From the NCBI GenBank assembly GCA_013368445.1, contig JAACJO010000002.1, forward strand, positions 2,356,001 to 2,420,000: 64,000 bases of DNA, given 5' to 3'. Every line of letters begins with the position of its first letter. Position 1 is the stretch's first letter. A program made the position numbers and the translations under genes. Below the pieces are notes generated by a model that searched no databases, had not been told where the DNA came from, and saw only the letters and a list, made by a program, of their open reading frames with translations. This document shows positions 34,026 through 46,041 of the stretch, piece after piece. Source of the DNA: Leucocoprinus leucothites. Taxonomy: Eukaryota > Basidiomycota > Agaricomycetes > Agaricales > Agaricaceae.

Positions 34026-36113
34026 ATGACTGCACTTTTTCAGACACTCGAGGTATAGGTTCAGCAGCTTGAAACATCGTTCGTGAATGATTCTGTATAC
34101 AGAGAGAATTCTGTCCCCCGCTAGACTCGTCTCTCCTAGCCGCATTGCTGGCTGAGCTTGAGACTGATGTTGAAGGGCATCCCCTGCTACCTGAGGCGCT
34201 GCAGGTCAACAAACTCCGCTACACGCTTCAAGAGCTGGCTGCTCATGCTGAGGAGGCCCAGCTTTCGGAGCTTGCAGATTCGAATTTGACCTCGCTCACG
34301 GAAGAGACCATTAGTTCGCAAGACCATGCCCCTCGTGGAACAACAGCCAACACGTCCGTCAGCTCTGGGTCATCTGGATCGTCAGAGCACTCTTTCAGTA
34401 CTCCTTTAGGCTTTCTACAAGCATCCCTTCCTGACGTGCCCACCAAAAAGTTGAAAAAGGCGCTACAAGAAGTCGAAAAAAGCGGAAGGGGGCTGGACAT
34501 GTGGGACTTGGTTGCAAACATCCTTTCTGAGGAGTCCATTCGAGAACTGGAGGAACGAGGGTTAGACGCGTTAGATGATAATGTCGATGCCTTCAAAGAG
34601 GAAGATATCCGATGGGAAATCGTTATGGCTAAACCTAAGAAGCGTCTCACTGCACAACCCATCAAACGAAAACGTACCCAGGCAACGAAGATCACCCTCG
34701 TTGATATTAGACAGCAAAATCATGCCATACCTCAGCTTAGGAAGTCAGATTTCGTTTCGAAACCACCACTGCCTGACCTTTGGACTCAGGTCCAGTCAAT
34801 TGCAACCAACGTCTCGGCCTACCTCGCCCCCCACCCCCCATCCTTTTTCCTCTCCTACCTCCATTCCCCGCAGTATGAGACACCCTACCAAGCCCTTTTC
34901 GCGGCTATCGAGTCCATATGCAATGCCATTCCCTCTCTTGATTTGGAATACACCACTTTATTATTAAACTCACTTGACATACTTCTTCCAGAATACGAGC
35001 CGTTGGACTCTGAACAACGATCGCGGTTGGTCGGGGAAACCGAGTTGTGTATCCGGGCAACAAACGGTCGGGGTGAGGATGTCATTGACCTTGTCAAGTT
35101 CCTACGAGAACTGAATTCGGACGCGTCGTCTGGCAAGCGAGAGCTTGGCATTTACCATCTCCCTCCGCACAAGCCTCCGCCCTCCCCTATCATTACGAAG
35201 GAGACGTCTAATAGACGAACATCTCTTTCTCTCACCTCCCCTCCAATGTCTCCCCAGATAGCGCCCATTTCTCCAAGTCCACTTTCCCCCACCCCAAACT
35301 TTTCCCAAGGAGACAAACCAGATCCCTATCAATGGCAAACCGTTCCTGTGCGACAGGTCCCGGACGATAGTTCTCCTCGACTTGCCCAAAGTATACCTGC
35401 GTATGCTCGCGTGCCTGCACTGGGCCGTAAGGGCAAAGGTAGCGGAAACAGATATGGCAAAGGCGGTAAAGGAGATGTAGGCGAGCTGTCCAGCTCAAAC
35501 AATAAGATTAGGGAGCACAGACGTAGGCAAGAGGAGTACCTAAAGCAAGCGGCCAAGATGTGGCAACGAGGAGATAAGAAAACTCGCGGAGGAGAAATTG
35601 CTTTCTATTATGCGGAAAAGGTTAGCTTTTCGTGCCCTCTGGTCCTGCCCTTGTTGATTGTTATCGTGAGGCGCGGGAGTTCCAAGAAATGGCGAAGAAC
35701 GAAGCATTGGAAAATGCGCGCATTATGGTTGACTCAAAGAGGTTCCGGTTCAATGGCATTGTATCTTTGGGCTTATCTGACTCAATTTACATCACTCAGA
35801 TCGTTCACCGGAAAATATGACGAAATCGACCTTCATGGTACGACCGTTTTTGAGGCGGTTACTATAGTCAAAGAAATTCTGCAAGACATCAATTGTTCCC
35901 CAAGTACGTTAGTTTATAGCACTGATTTTGCCTACTCTCATTGCACCTTCTCCGGAAATAGGCCAACCACTCAAGATTATCACCGGAAAGGGTACACACT
36001 CAACAAATAAGGTCGCTGTTCTCAGACCTGCGATTAAGAACGCTCTGTTGAACGATGGCTGGTCGGTTGGTACATGGGATGCTGGCCTTGTAGTCCGTGG
36101 ACGGAATTCCTGA
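34026..36113 (+). CDS. Smr-domain protein with CUE-like N-terminus and DUF1771
   Basis: Smr proteins of this type are putative nucleases or RNA-binding factors, linked in yeast to mRNA quality control on stalled ribosomes (Cue2-like). The 9-codon exon 1 (34026-34052) joins exon 2 (34103-35620). The N-terminal part has two helical acidic stretches (LDSSLLAALLAELETDVEG; TPLGFLQASLPDVPTKKLKK) compatible with ubiquitin-binding CUE-like domains. After a long Ser/Pro-rich linker comes DUF1771 (REHRRRQEEYLKQAAKMWQR, then across an intron REFQEMAKNEALENARIMVD). The Smr domain follows (DEIDLHGTTVFEAVTIVKEI; then LKIITGKGTHSTNKVAVLRP), with the signature DLHG and the GxGxHS motif GKGTHS. It ends VVRGRNS at 36113. 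It is about 620 residues. Confidence 0.88.
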
Positions 36114-36533
36114 GCACTGAGCTATTGCCCCGATGCTTCATCTATGCTCCCAAAGCAGTGCTTATTTCCTTCACCCTGCTATCAGCAATCTCCCTTGATA
36201 TTTGTTCATCTTCTTAGTCAGTTTACTTCTTGCACCTTAACATTAGTAGCTCTGTATACTGTTGCTTTCAATAGCAAAATTCCCAACGCTGTAATCCATG
36301 AATATGCATCGTCGGCCCGGAAAAAAAGTCTTGACCATGGTCTAGACGTCTATTTTTGAGCCGATTACTTATTTAGGCACGGCCAGTCCTCGGCAACAAT
36401 CTCACGCTCTCCTTTCCTCACTCTCCAGGATCCAGGGTCAAGCTGGGATTCAGCGACAAGCCCATCACTCAGGACGTATCTTGGTTTTCGTGAACAGATT
36501 ACTCACAGCGTGCTCGCAATCGCCTCTTCATAT

Positions 36534-38076
36534 ATGTCATCTCGTGACTCTGATTCTGATACTTCCTTCGTTTCCCGAAAACGCCGGAAATTCAAGGTAA
36601 GCTCTTGTACCAATCGAGAACCCGGGAAGTGCCGCCTGAGCTTCCACACAAAAAGGCAGACAATCCTCAGAAAAAAAGGAATGAGGATAATCGGCGAGAC
36701 TATTCATCGATCTTCGATCCTTTACTCTATCCTTTAGGCGGCAACATCGATATCAAAGATGATTCGGCTTTTGACGAAACGGTAGAGGGACTTCTCCCAG
36801 ATCTTCTGAGAGCTCGAGCCTTGTTTCTGGAACAGGAATCGGAATACGATGAGCAGGTGCTATACATAGTCACGTCAACTATAAGGCAGCTCTGAGCAGG
36901 ACGCCGACAGGGCACTTACCTCAGACCTCTTACGCGATTTGAGGTATCATCGCTTCTCGCATCTGGGGACGAGCAAGCACACGATACCACTTCGGCTCTT
37001 CTTATACGAAAGCTCAAATTATCACAAGTAGGAAATTTAAGCTTGAGAAGTCGCGAAATCGGTACTTTGCTTATCGCATGTTCTAGGAAAGGCGCAGAGC
37101 GCGCATTGTTCCGAAGTCTCTCGTTGCGCCCACGGTGCCACTGCACCAAAGCCGACCCACTCCAGATAAAATAATGCCCAGACTTCAAGTTGTACAAGCA
37201 CTCGAGCAAATCCAGACAACTCCATTCGAGAGTTCGTTTTTATCACGGTTTCAAGGTACCAGGGGATCCACATTTCCCGGCTTGATTGCCGTGGATTGGG
37301 AGACCGTCACTCCATGGATGAGCCTCATGAGAGACATTCGGGACCATTACAAGTTGGCACAGTACGCAAAAATAATTTTTTATCTTTGATCAAGGCTTTA
37401 GACTGACACGAGCACATTACGGAATGTAAACAGCCCTGAGCGAATCCAACCAATGGAGTCAATGGCACCAATAACATACTGTACACTTCAGGCATGGCAT
37501 CTTAATCAGATCCATGACTTACTGGAACGGGCTTTCTGGACGGGGATAGATGGTGAGTGTGCGACTCTTCTCACCTTCAATCCTTTCTGCTCATCCTCCG
37601 ATCAGTCAGTGATTCTTTGGAGTACTCACCTGAGCGGTGTACAGTAGTTGCCTGTTATGAACGACTTGTCATTGGTGTTGCGATCATGAGTTCACCGCAA
37701 GAGACTTATATCACTTATCTGGCCGTGAAGGCCGGCTGGGATAAAGCCCAGATTGCCCGGTTAGTTTTGACAGGACCCGCTTTCGAATTATGGCTCAGGA
37801 GTGCTGTTCGTCCCTCAGGACTATGCTTTTTCACTTGATCAAAATGAATCCTAGGAAGGACGTTACCTTGCACGTTTCTGCAAATAATTCAGCAATGGTA
37901 AGACATTTTGACAGATACCTCATTCAGCCATCCCGCTAATAGATCATTCTCCCCAGTTGCTTTATAACCAGTTCGGGTTTAAGGCGGAAGAGTTCGTAGC
38001 TGGCTTTTACGAGGATTATCTGGACTCGGTTTCCCGAACGTCCAAAAATGCTTTCAGACTGCGACTTCGCCAGTGA
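36534..38076 (+). CDS. KAT14 (ATAC2/CSRP2BP)-like GNAT acetyltransferase
   Basis: This is a predicted lysine acetyltransferase. The ATG at 36534 gives MSSRDSDSDTSFVSRKRRKF, a basic disordered leader. A helical domain has GTYLRPLTRFEVSSLLASGD and ALLIRKLKLSQ. A linker with PLHQSRPTPDKIMPRLQ and PGLIAVDWETVTPWMSLMRD leads to the GNAT fold: YCTLQAWHLNQIHDLLERAF, VACYERLVIGVAIMSSPQET, YITYLAVKAGWDKAQIAR, then RKDVTLHVSANNSAMLLYNQ and FGFKAEEFVAGFYEDYL, ending AFRLRLRQ. The C-terminal part is strikingly close to human KAT14, which shares KDVTLHVSAxNxAMLLY, FGFKxEE and a terminal LRLR. About eight short introns are required and keep phase. The first intron (36597-36640, 44 bp) is the least certain. 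The acetyl-CoA loop is the weakest-conserved piece, around the AQIAR/TMLFHL junction. Confidence 0.82.
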
Positions 38077-38631
38077 CAAGGGGTTATCCGAAGGTTGCGG
38101 ACGACGGCTCCTTGATTTCTTCGCGTACCCTTCTCAATACACCAGACTTCCAGGACCATCTTTCCATCAACGGCACCCAGGAATTTTTTAATCAATGAAG
38201 CGCACATGGCCTAATCCTTGTGGAACCTCTCGTCACCCCTTCTCGGAATCACCAGAAGCCTGTACCACGGCTTGATGATCAATAGCTCAGATCGCGCCCT
38301 GTCACCAAGTTGGAGGAAACACGACCCGAAGCGCACCTAGAAGCTGGTTCACTCCTTCCTTACGGATGCTTATTGCATGGATCGTCTCGTTAACCCCTGT
38401 GTTGGGTGTTTAATGTTCTCTCCGACGGCCGACGCAAATCAATTCAAATACCTCCTTTTGCACGGCCATACTAGCTGTCATGGCTCAATGCGGTCGCTTG
38501 GCTCCTTTATTTGATATTTTACAGCATATAAATGTATTGGCTCTCAATTTTCCCCCGGAGGAGTACAGTTTGAGTGTGTTTCATCATCAGCACTTGGGAT
38601 ACCTGTCGGATGACCTTTAATTTTACCCCTA
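38077..38631. other. Intergenic region between convergent genes
   Basis: Both flanking genes end here (KAT14-like at 38076, F-box at 38632), so this is 3' flanking sequence. I see no gene, repeat or RNA. Confidence 0.5.
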
Positions 38632-40224
38632 TCATACCCAACTTACAGCCGTCGACCCCTCTAGAATATTCATCACCACGCCCTCATGAACAAGCTGGGC
38701 CAACATGTGCTGCGCGTCTGACCTCCATTTAATGCGCGGTCTGAACTGAAGAAGCAGGCCGTTTTGGTCCGTGAGGGCCGCCGAAAAACGAAGGTGCAGC
38801 ATTGAGAAGAGGTCTCTGAATAGTAGACTGCCTTTGGTGCCGAATTGGTGCATTTCATCGCAGTGATCGAACGTCAAGCGCCTGAGTAAAGGAAGAATCA
38901 CTTGGTCGTGAGACTCCAGCGATAACGGAGGAGTCAGGGAATGAAGGATGGATCGGCAAAATCGAGATCGACAGGACAAAAGTTCGAGATTTGTGACCTG
39001 AGGAATATTAATCAGGATATCCTGCAGGCCTTCAGGTGAATCATAACGAGAAAACCCTAAGGTTTGTAACGTGGGAGGCATATCCGAGAAAAAGTCACGG
39101 AAGCGATTGCGATTCTGGTCGCCAGGAAACCCATGCCACTCGAGCCGCTCTAATTTTGCAAATCGCACATGCTCTAGCATGGCGATACTCCACGCATCTG
39201 GAAGGCAAGTCCAAATGAGGACTTGCAGACTCTTAAGAGTGATTATACCATTGAGCGAGGGATGGCGACGATCAGAGGGCGTAAAAGATGGTTCCCTCAC
39301 TGAATACTCTTCCAGATTGCTACACTCAATTAGCAACTCCACGCATGTATCGATTGTCATGCGATCAAGATCAAGGACAACAATCTGAGACCACGGAAGT
39401 TTGAGTGGTGCCCAAAGTCTCCAGATTGTCAGTCTCCGTAGAGCAAGGATATCTGCAAACGATAACACTTGTGTGGGTTTGACCTGTCCATTTGTCGGCC
39501 ATCCCAGTGCAAGGTTCTCCAGTGACGTGAAAACGCCGTTCAAGGAAGCTGCCCATTCTGGAGGAACGGCGCTGAGTCGAAGGCTTTGTACTTTTGGAGC
39601 ATGCTCCAGAATAACGGCATGGATGAGCGCCAACGTATCGCCGTTACTCTTAACGCCCTTCGAGTAGTGGAGGCCTGAAAAGTGGCCTTGAAAGTCCAGC
39701 TCCAGGGACACCGGGAGATTTCCGGAGTTCTGAAAATATAAAAGGAGCAGACTCGCTTGATGATGTATTTTACGCTCCTTTATTTCAAGGGCAAATGATG
39801 TCCACAAGTCGGGTGTCGACCAAGCAATTTCTCGCCACAATGCGGATACAGACCCAAGAATAACCGGAGTGAGAGACCTTGAACCCTCAAGGCTGATGCT
39901 CTGGCTCTCATATGGTTGTCTTAGGGCGCGTTCCTCGTTGACACCGCGGGTATGAATATCAACCCGCGAGCAGACATGTCGAAAAACGGTGGAAACGATT
40001 TCATATGGAAGCATTTTAGTGTGTGACTGTAGGGCATTCAATCGTCTCTGGAGACGAGCCCGCTTATTGCGGAGTTGAAAAAGAAGGTCATCTATCTTAT
40101 GAGCTTCATTCATAATCGAGGCGATGTCCTCTTCGAGTGTTGGAGAAACGGTGGCTCCAGCTTCTGTATTCGAGCCACTAGAGCGGTAGCCACACCGAGG
40201 GCACGTTTCGCTGATTAAGCACAT
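38632..40224 (-). CDS. F-box-like protein with N-terminal coiled coil
   Basis: A single exon encodes 530 residues. After MCLISETCPRCGYRSSG comes a charged coiled coil (NEAHKIDDLLFQLRNKRARL QRRLNALQ) directly followed by an F-box-like segment (LPYEIVSTVFRHVC). This arrangement defines a very large agaricomycete family. The remainder is leucine-rich and repeat-like (PKVQSLRLSAVPPEW; SLENLALGWPTNGQ; LERLEWHGFPGD; VTNLELLSCRSRFC), consistent with irregular LRRs for substrate recognition. Its presumed role is substrate adaptor of an SCF ubiquitin ligase, but no member of this expanded group has a clear substrate. No frameshift or internal stop. Confidence 0.85.
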   Translation of the reverse strand: MCLISETCPRCGYRSSGSNTEAGATVSPTLEEDIASIMNEAHKIDDLLFQLRNKRARLQRRLNALQSHTKMLPYEIVSTVFRHVCSRVDIHTRGVNEERALRQPYESQSISLEGSRSLTPVILGSVSALWREIAWSTPDLWTSFALEIKERKIHHQASLLLLYFQNSGNLPVSLELDFQGHFSGLHYSKGVKSNGDTLALIHAVILEHAPKVQSLRLSAVPPEWAASLNGVFTSLENLALGWPTNGQVKPTQVLSFADILALRRLTIWRLWAPLKLPWSQIVVLDLDRMTIDTCVELLIECSNLEEYSVREPSFTPSDRRHPSLNGIITLKSLQVLIWTCLPDAWSIAMLEHVRFAKLERLEWHGFPGDQNRNRFRDFFSDMPPTLQTLGFSRYDSPEGLQDILINIPQVTNLELLSCRSRFCRSILHSLTPPLSLESHDQVILPLLRRLTFDHCDEMHQFGTKGSLLFRDLFSMLHLRFSAALTDQNGLLLQFRPRIKWRSDAQHMLAQLVHEGVVMNILEGSTAVSWV

Positions 40225-40638
40225 GGTAAGTCGAGTAGAGATCCTGATCTATCTACTAAGTATGTTAGTGAGCTCGATTTCATTGTAGCATCTGAAGGCT
40301 TCAAATCGACACTGACCTTGGATCGACCGTGAAGGCAATGGTGGTAAGTGGATAGCATGACCAATCACTTAACGGCGAATCTTGATCAAGAAGTATGATC
40401 TTGTGATATAAGGATAGCATAAGAAACGAGGATCATGATAAATCCCCGGATGCTTAATGGACGGGTACGTGTCAGTAAGTAAGTACATTCAACCGTATGA
40501 GAACAGCAAGCTGAACAATAGAGAAACAAGAGACGCAGAACGTGATGAAACAGAGATAGTCCCGAGTTAAAACAAACTCCGATAAACGTTGTTAGCACAG
40601 AAGTAAAAATCACGAGAGTTCGATATGAGTGTTTTTAT
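40225..40638. other. Intergenic spacer
   Basis: This is 414 bp between two minus-strand F-box-type genes, holding the 5' flank of the first and the 3' flank of the second. No further gene seen. Confidence 0.5.
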
Positions 40639-41938
40639 TTATGAGTGAACAGGTATCATTGTTCTAACCTCTCCAGAACCAGTATGGCGGTGGATGAGGA
40701 AAGTCACAGCAGACGGGACTTGCAAGAAACCGTCGTCGCTTGCGTAGTAGAACCCATCTTCGTCGCTTTCCGTCCTTCCACGCGCTAAAGAGGTAAACAA
40801 CGTATCCCAGCGAATAGTATCCAAGCTCGGCAAGGCCCTCGAAAGGGACAAAGACACGAGCCACTCCCTCCTCTGCGTCTCCTCTCTGAGCCTGTCACAG
40901 GTTAGGCATGAGGAGAAAGAAGTGACAACACCCCTGCCGCCCTTGGCTTCGTCGGAGTGAGTAAGATGGTCTTCTAGGGCATATGCATCTGAGAGCAGCA
41001 GTCCAAGATAAAGGTGTTTCAGCCTGCTCATGGGCGCTAAGGAACGAGCGAAGGAGGTCTAAAAAGATAAAAGCACGGGGTAAGGTTCAGTCAACGTCTG
41101 ATGCAGGAGAGTAAAAGGATGTCAACAGCAAGTTTTTCCGCATTGGCATAATAATCAGGTATCGGTGAATGTCTTATATCCACCAATGAGTCTTCCATGC
41201 AGACAATACAGCAATCAGATTCAATGCGCTTGGTAGATCCCAGCTCGAGTGACTCCAGACGAGGGAACATGCCAGAGAGGGATTCAAGAAGTTTGGCGTC
41301 GACATGCGGGACCTCTGTAAGTGCGAGCTTTTCCAGAATATTCCGGGAGGGCGAGTGAAGAAACGAGTCCAAGAGACGATGGATGACCGAATCCTGTGTA
41401 CTTGAGCCCTCAGACGCGAAAGATAATTCAAGGGTTTTCAAATTGACAAATGACCCGATGTTCTTGATAGCGCTACTAGCAACTATATGTGAAGGGCCAA
41501 TGAGCGACCTATTTGTAAAAGAGGTTTCTGTCAGCGTATCTGAATATATGCGCATATATTGGGAGAGATAACCTACCTGACCCAACCAAAGCTGTTAGAT
41601 CCACCGAACACCGCATTCTCGGTGGAAAGGTAGTCCCAGACTTTGACAAACAACGCTCTATCGTCGAGTAGAACATCCCGAAAGTATAGGCGCAGAGAAA
41701 TTTCTCGAAGCATCTTAGACCCTTGAGTGAATGAGCGGATGGCGAGGAACCCAGATTTCGGGAAGGGGTGTAATAGAAGTACAAAGCCGACGATGGTTTC
41801 AATGATTTCGAGAGGGAAACGAGGTTTGAGGCTCCCAATTTTGAATTTTGATTGTGTACCGATGCTACGCCCTCTAACGCGCAGTGTAAGCGAATTTCTG
41901 CCTCGAGGAAGAACTGCAGAAGTTGTTCGAGTAAGCAT
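40639..41938 (-). CDS. F-box/LRR-like protein
   Basis: Three exons: 41577-41938, a middle exon from about 41508 down to 41120, and a last exon ending at the stop at 40639. Introns are GT/AG and in phase (TGG GTC AG/G TCG; CTT GCT/ACC TCC). The N-terminus has a basic leader and then an F-box-like stretch (KPRFPLEIIETIVGFVLLLH). The middle exon carries leucine-rich repeats (FVNLKTLELSFASEG; NILEKLALTEVPHVDAKLLE; FPRLESLELGSTKRI). The end resembles LRR continuation (MSRLKHLYLGLLLSDAYALE). It is about 400 residues. It differs from its neighbour in lacking the N-terminal coiled coil. Probable role: SCF adaptor. Confidence 0.75.
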
Positions 41939-42542
41939 GATGGTGGTTCAGGATCAAGTTGGAGATTTAGTTAAATTCTGATCCCGACATTCGGGGTCCC
42001 GTAGCTGTCCCATCAACACAATACAATTAACGTCTTATAAGCATACAGCAGAATAATATGAAATTATACGAGAGTATCTGGTAACCTAAGCCATTTGTCC
42101 GAGTACCAATTAAACCAGCCATTGAGACCCGGCTTGTCGCAGTGTCACCGAGCCAGGACAGGTATCATGTCAAGTCTTTTGTGGGACCTCCTGCAATTCC
42201 TAAAAGACCTTCCGCACTTCTAAGGCGAAGGATCGTCCAGAAGCCAGCTGTGGTCCTCTTCGCCATTAGGCTTACCCTCGCCTCCGCTCCTCGTCTTCCT
42301 GGCGCTCCTCCGATCGTCTTCATAGTTGGATTTCGTCTCTACCGCGACAACATCGACCGAAGACTCAGACTCGCTGCCGCTACTCTTCATCTGTGGCATT
42401 AAATCGTCCCTCATATTAAACTTCCAATCATGCGAGGTTGACTTATTCGCTCTCGACCTCTTGGACTTGCCTGCCTTTGGATCGCTTAAGTGGCCCAAAT
42501 CAGCACCTGGAAGCTAGGCACCTCGAAAAGACAAGAGGACAC
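41939..42542. other. Spacer; possible extra 3' exon of the Rtc4-domain gene on its right part
   Basis: From 42498 down to 42220 the minus strand has an open frame (LGHLSDPKAGKSKRSRANKS, ending SWLLDDPSP) with the same Lys/Ser/Glu-rich composition as the neighbouring Rtc4-domain protein. It could be its final exon, but I could not find a phase-compatible intron of normal length, because the obvious one would be only about 35 bp. Confidence 0.35.
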
Positions 42543-45500
42543 CTACACATTGGTCTCCTCTGCTGTGTGGGTCCTAGCCCTCGCTCTAGCAAGCACTGTA
42601 TGGCCTTTGGGCTGAGGAGCAGACCTCGCGCTCGGCTTCCTCGTAATTGGTCGTGGTGTGGGTTCCTCATCCTCCCCACTCTCTCCTAGCACGACGCTAT
42701 GGCGCTTGGGCAAAGGCGTATTCAAGTCCAAGTTTACGATTTTGGTCGAGTCATGAGCCATGGTCTTACTCTGCGATCGTTGAAATTTCTTCGCTGGAGT
42801 TTTCGCTGCCTTCGATCTGACTTTGTCCCGCTTTGGTCCAATATTATCATCCGTCGAGCATATATCCATATCTGAAAGTTCCAGGGATCGAACTTCCGAG
42901 CCTAAATCTGCCCCCTGGGGATTATCTAGAATCCATTCGCTGGGAGGAGATCGAACACGCTGCCATTCGCTAGCTGAAGGAGACCGCTTTCGAGCCTGGG
43001 ACGGGGGTTTGCTTCGTAGCCTGGAGGGAGAACGTCCAGGGCGTCGGGCTCTCAGTCTCTTGGGGACTATATCTTCGTCATGGTCACTGTCCCCCTCGTT
43101 GTAGTCGATAAATTTCGTGTTCCTGTGCGGTCTTGAGCGAGCCTGTAATGTGATTATCTGTGCGTTCGTTTCAGAATCATATCCGTCCGATTGTGAAGTA
43201 ATAGATATTGCATCGGTGCCATCGTCAGTGCCAGTATTTCCCTTCTTCCTCGTTCTCTTTGTGGCCTTGTGTAGTAGTCCCTGCTCATGCTCGTCCGCTT
43301 CTGATTCTTGCGACTTGGAAGCATCTCCGGTGTTGGGCCCTATTGCCCGTCTCTTCCCCTTCTTTCTTTCTTTGGCTATTCCACTCCCTTTCGCGTCCTC
43401 AAAAAGTGCTTCAACTTCTCCACCTTCTTCGATCTCCTTTCTCCTCTTCATTGCACGTTCCATTACAATCCGATCCCCGACACCGATTTTACCAGACTTT
43501 CCACCCCTCCTCCCACTCTCACCACTATCTTCAGGGAACATCGTAACGCCATACGTCGTACTTTCCCTTAGAATTGGTAGGGCAGTTTCCGCGCCTATAA
43601 GTCCTTTAAGCCCACGGTCCTCCATAATAAGTCTTAATGCGACTTCTGGTACTAGGACCCTCTGGATAAAATCGTTGGCAGTGAATGGCTTAATGAGCTT
43701 GAGATCAAAGGAATCGAGAGGGAACATGTTGAACAGGGTTTGTTGGATGATGATTTGACCAAGTTCACCGTAACTACAATCCGTCAGCATAATCGCGATA
43801 GATCATGTCAGATGATACGTACTATCCCGGTTGGCTTTTCTCGAAATCTAGAAATTGCCCTCGGACGTCTGCCATGGCTCTCGCGCCGCTCTTGAGGAGA
43901 GATTTCATTGCCTCTCTCCAAAACACACATTGGATCCTCGGCCCCTTACTAATAAAGCTAGTCATCAGGCCCTCTCCTTCGTCCTCAACTAAAGCGTGTG
44001 TATCGGCCTCCCCAGAATCATGAATAATCTCCTCTAGTGCCGGTTTCATCTTTAACACCCTATCGGCCAATTCTTCCCAGTTAATAGTTTTTGGCCATCC
44101 CTTTGCTTCTGCTTCAGGCAACACCTCAGTCTCGAAGTCATGTCTCTGGCACACAGCAACGAAGGTTGATAGGGACGCTTTGCGACCCAAAGGATTTGTA
44201 GAACGGGGGTCCAGACACGACTTGGATAATGTACTCTCGAGAAGTTTCAGGAAGAAAGGCGTCGGTGATGATGGTAGGCGGGAGTCGCAATAGGGACATA
44301 GCGTCTTTGGGTCAACGGCGGGGGACATAAACACTGGCATTCGGATTAACACGTGTGAGTATGAGAAGGAGACGCCACACTTACGAGAATCTTCCTCTTC
44401 ATATAAATCCATGTTATTCACCATAGCACTGTGAAGATGCAAAATGTCGATGGGTAGTAGTCAAGCTGATAAAACACATACGAGGCCTCGTCAGCTATCT
44501 GAAGTCTCCGTCTGCGTGCATAGGGCTTGCCATCGTCAGACTCATCCTCCGATCGGGAGATATGGCCGAAATCTTGAGTAGACATCGGAAAAGGTGCCAG
44601 GACGTCGGCCTTCCTTTTACCCTTGTCCTTCTTCCGCGGTCTGGGAGCGACCTTAGGAGTGCCCGAAAGGGGGGAGGGAATTGGAAGTTGTCTCACGTCT
44701 CCGTCGTTAGAGCGAGGAGAGATGACAGGATAACTCCTTGTGGCGGTGATTTTAGAGCGCTTGACGTTTGGAGAATTAAGGGGAGATGGGCCAGGGAATG
44801 ATTCTTCTATGCGAGAGGCGGACTTTGAAGAAGTAAGCGAGGAAGTGTATGCTAAGGAAGGTGCTGGGCGATGAGAGGACGATGAATTCGTACTGGCGTT
44901 GCTCAAAGAATTCGAGCTAAGGTTTGTGCTTGATGGTGAGTTTCGTTTCGAGCTCCGGGTAGTGGCCTTCGAGATGGGGGATGGCAGTGGAATCTCAGAG
45001 GGTGTCCGTGTTATTCGTTTAGTGGTAGGCTCGGAAGAGACCGCTATATCATTCTCCACGAGTGAAGTTGGAAATGGAGCAACAGATCGGGGCCGGGGTC
45101 GGGGTCGAGGCTTCAACTGTGCTGTGTCCGATTTGGCTTTTGTCTTCGGAGCATCCCTTCTGGTTTCGTACTCATCAGAATAAATATCTCTCTCGCTACC
45201 GTTGCGTGATCCCTTTAGTCTCGCCTTCGTCTTGGAAGGGGACGAAGTTGAAGCCGAAGCCTTGCGTGGTTTCTCTACCCCGACTTCGACTGTTGTGTTC
45301 CTTTTGAACTTGAGTCCCTTGATAGCCCGAGACTTGTTTTCGATGACAGTCAGGTCGTAGTCAGAGCGACTCTTTGGGCCCTTCTTCTCGACGACAACTT
45401 TCTCGTCTGCCTGTGATTTCTGCGAGAAACAATCCATCTCGTCGTCGCTTGCTGAGTCAAAGTCTGCGTCATATTTTGGAGTGAGTGAGGTTGATCTCGT

Positions 45501-45662
45501 TTTATTGGGCTTCTTCTCTGAGTTCTTGGAGGTCTGTTGTTTGAATCCGCTTCCGAGGTCTTCGAAAGCGGCACCCTGACTCGGAAGTGGCTTGAGACGC
45601 GCCATTCGAGCAGTATACAGCGATTCTCCGCTGCTACGCAACCGGCTCTCTATGTTCTCCAT
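42543..45662 (-). CDS. Rtc4-like domain protein with long disordered arms
   Basis: The central domain matches the fungal RTC4-like family, named for yeast Rtc4, restriction of telomere capping. It begins TLCPYCDSRLPSSPTPFFLK and includes VCQRHDFETEVLPEAEAKGW, NWEELADRVLKMKPALEEII, FWREAMKSLLKSGARAMADV, YYGELGQIIIQQTLFNMFP, and FTANDFIQRVLVPEVALRLI with YGVTMFP. The ATG at 45662 starts a ~410-residue Ser/Lys/Pro-rich basic arm. Introns at about 44.47, 44.37 and 43.8 kb are GT/AG and in phase; the last joins QPGY/YGELGQ. A second basic arm follows (KERKKGKRRAIGPN; RPGRSPSRLRSKPP) with many nuclear-localisation-like clusters. The stop at 42543 may be bypassed by one more intron into 42220-42498. 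A nuclear role is likely from composition. The biochemical function of Rtc4 is unknown. Confidence 0.8.
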
Positions 45663-46041
45663 TTTTCCAGATGGGGGAAGTCAAAAACCGAGAGACATAG
45701 ACGAACAACGCGTAGATGGAGGGGATGGCATGGACAAGTTGCTGTAAGCTATAATTCAACTTAATTGCCCAATGCCATAAATTGAAGTCACGGGACCGTC
45801 GCGTCCTCTTTCCGTAAAGGGGAACTATCGTTTCTCTCCATGACAAATGTAACGTCTTGAGTACTCCCATGACTGGCGCGACGTGCGAACGCTATACCCA
45901 AGCCTGTACTCCTTCTTAGACCACCCATTCAACGTTTATTCTCACATGACTCTGGTTGCCTCACACGAATCAACCCCACCCTCATGATATAAGCTCTAGC
46001 GGCACTGGAGGTGTTATCAAACGGATAAGCCTTCAGCGTCC
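45663..46041. other. Divergent promoter region
   Basis: This 379 bp region separates the Rtc4-like gene (minus) from the acetyltransferase-like gene (plus). No additional gene seen. Confidence 0.5.

Noticed and set aside
43117..43758. Plus-strand 213-codon frame rich in Ser, Pro and Phe
   Set aside because: Antisense shadow of the basic arm of the Rtc4-domain protein.
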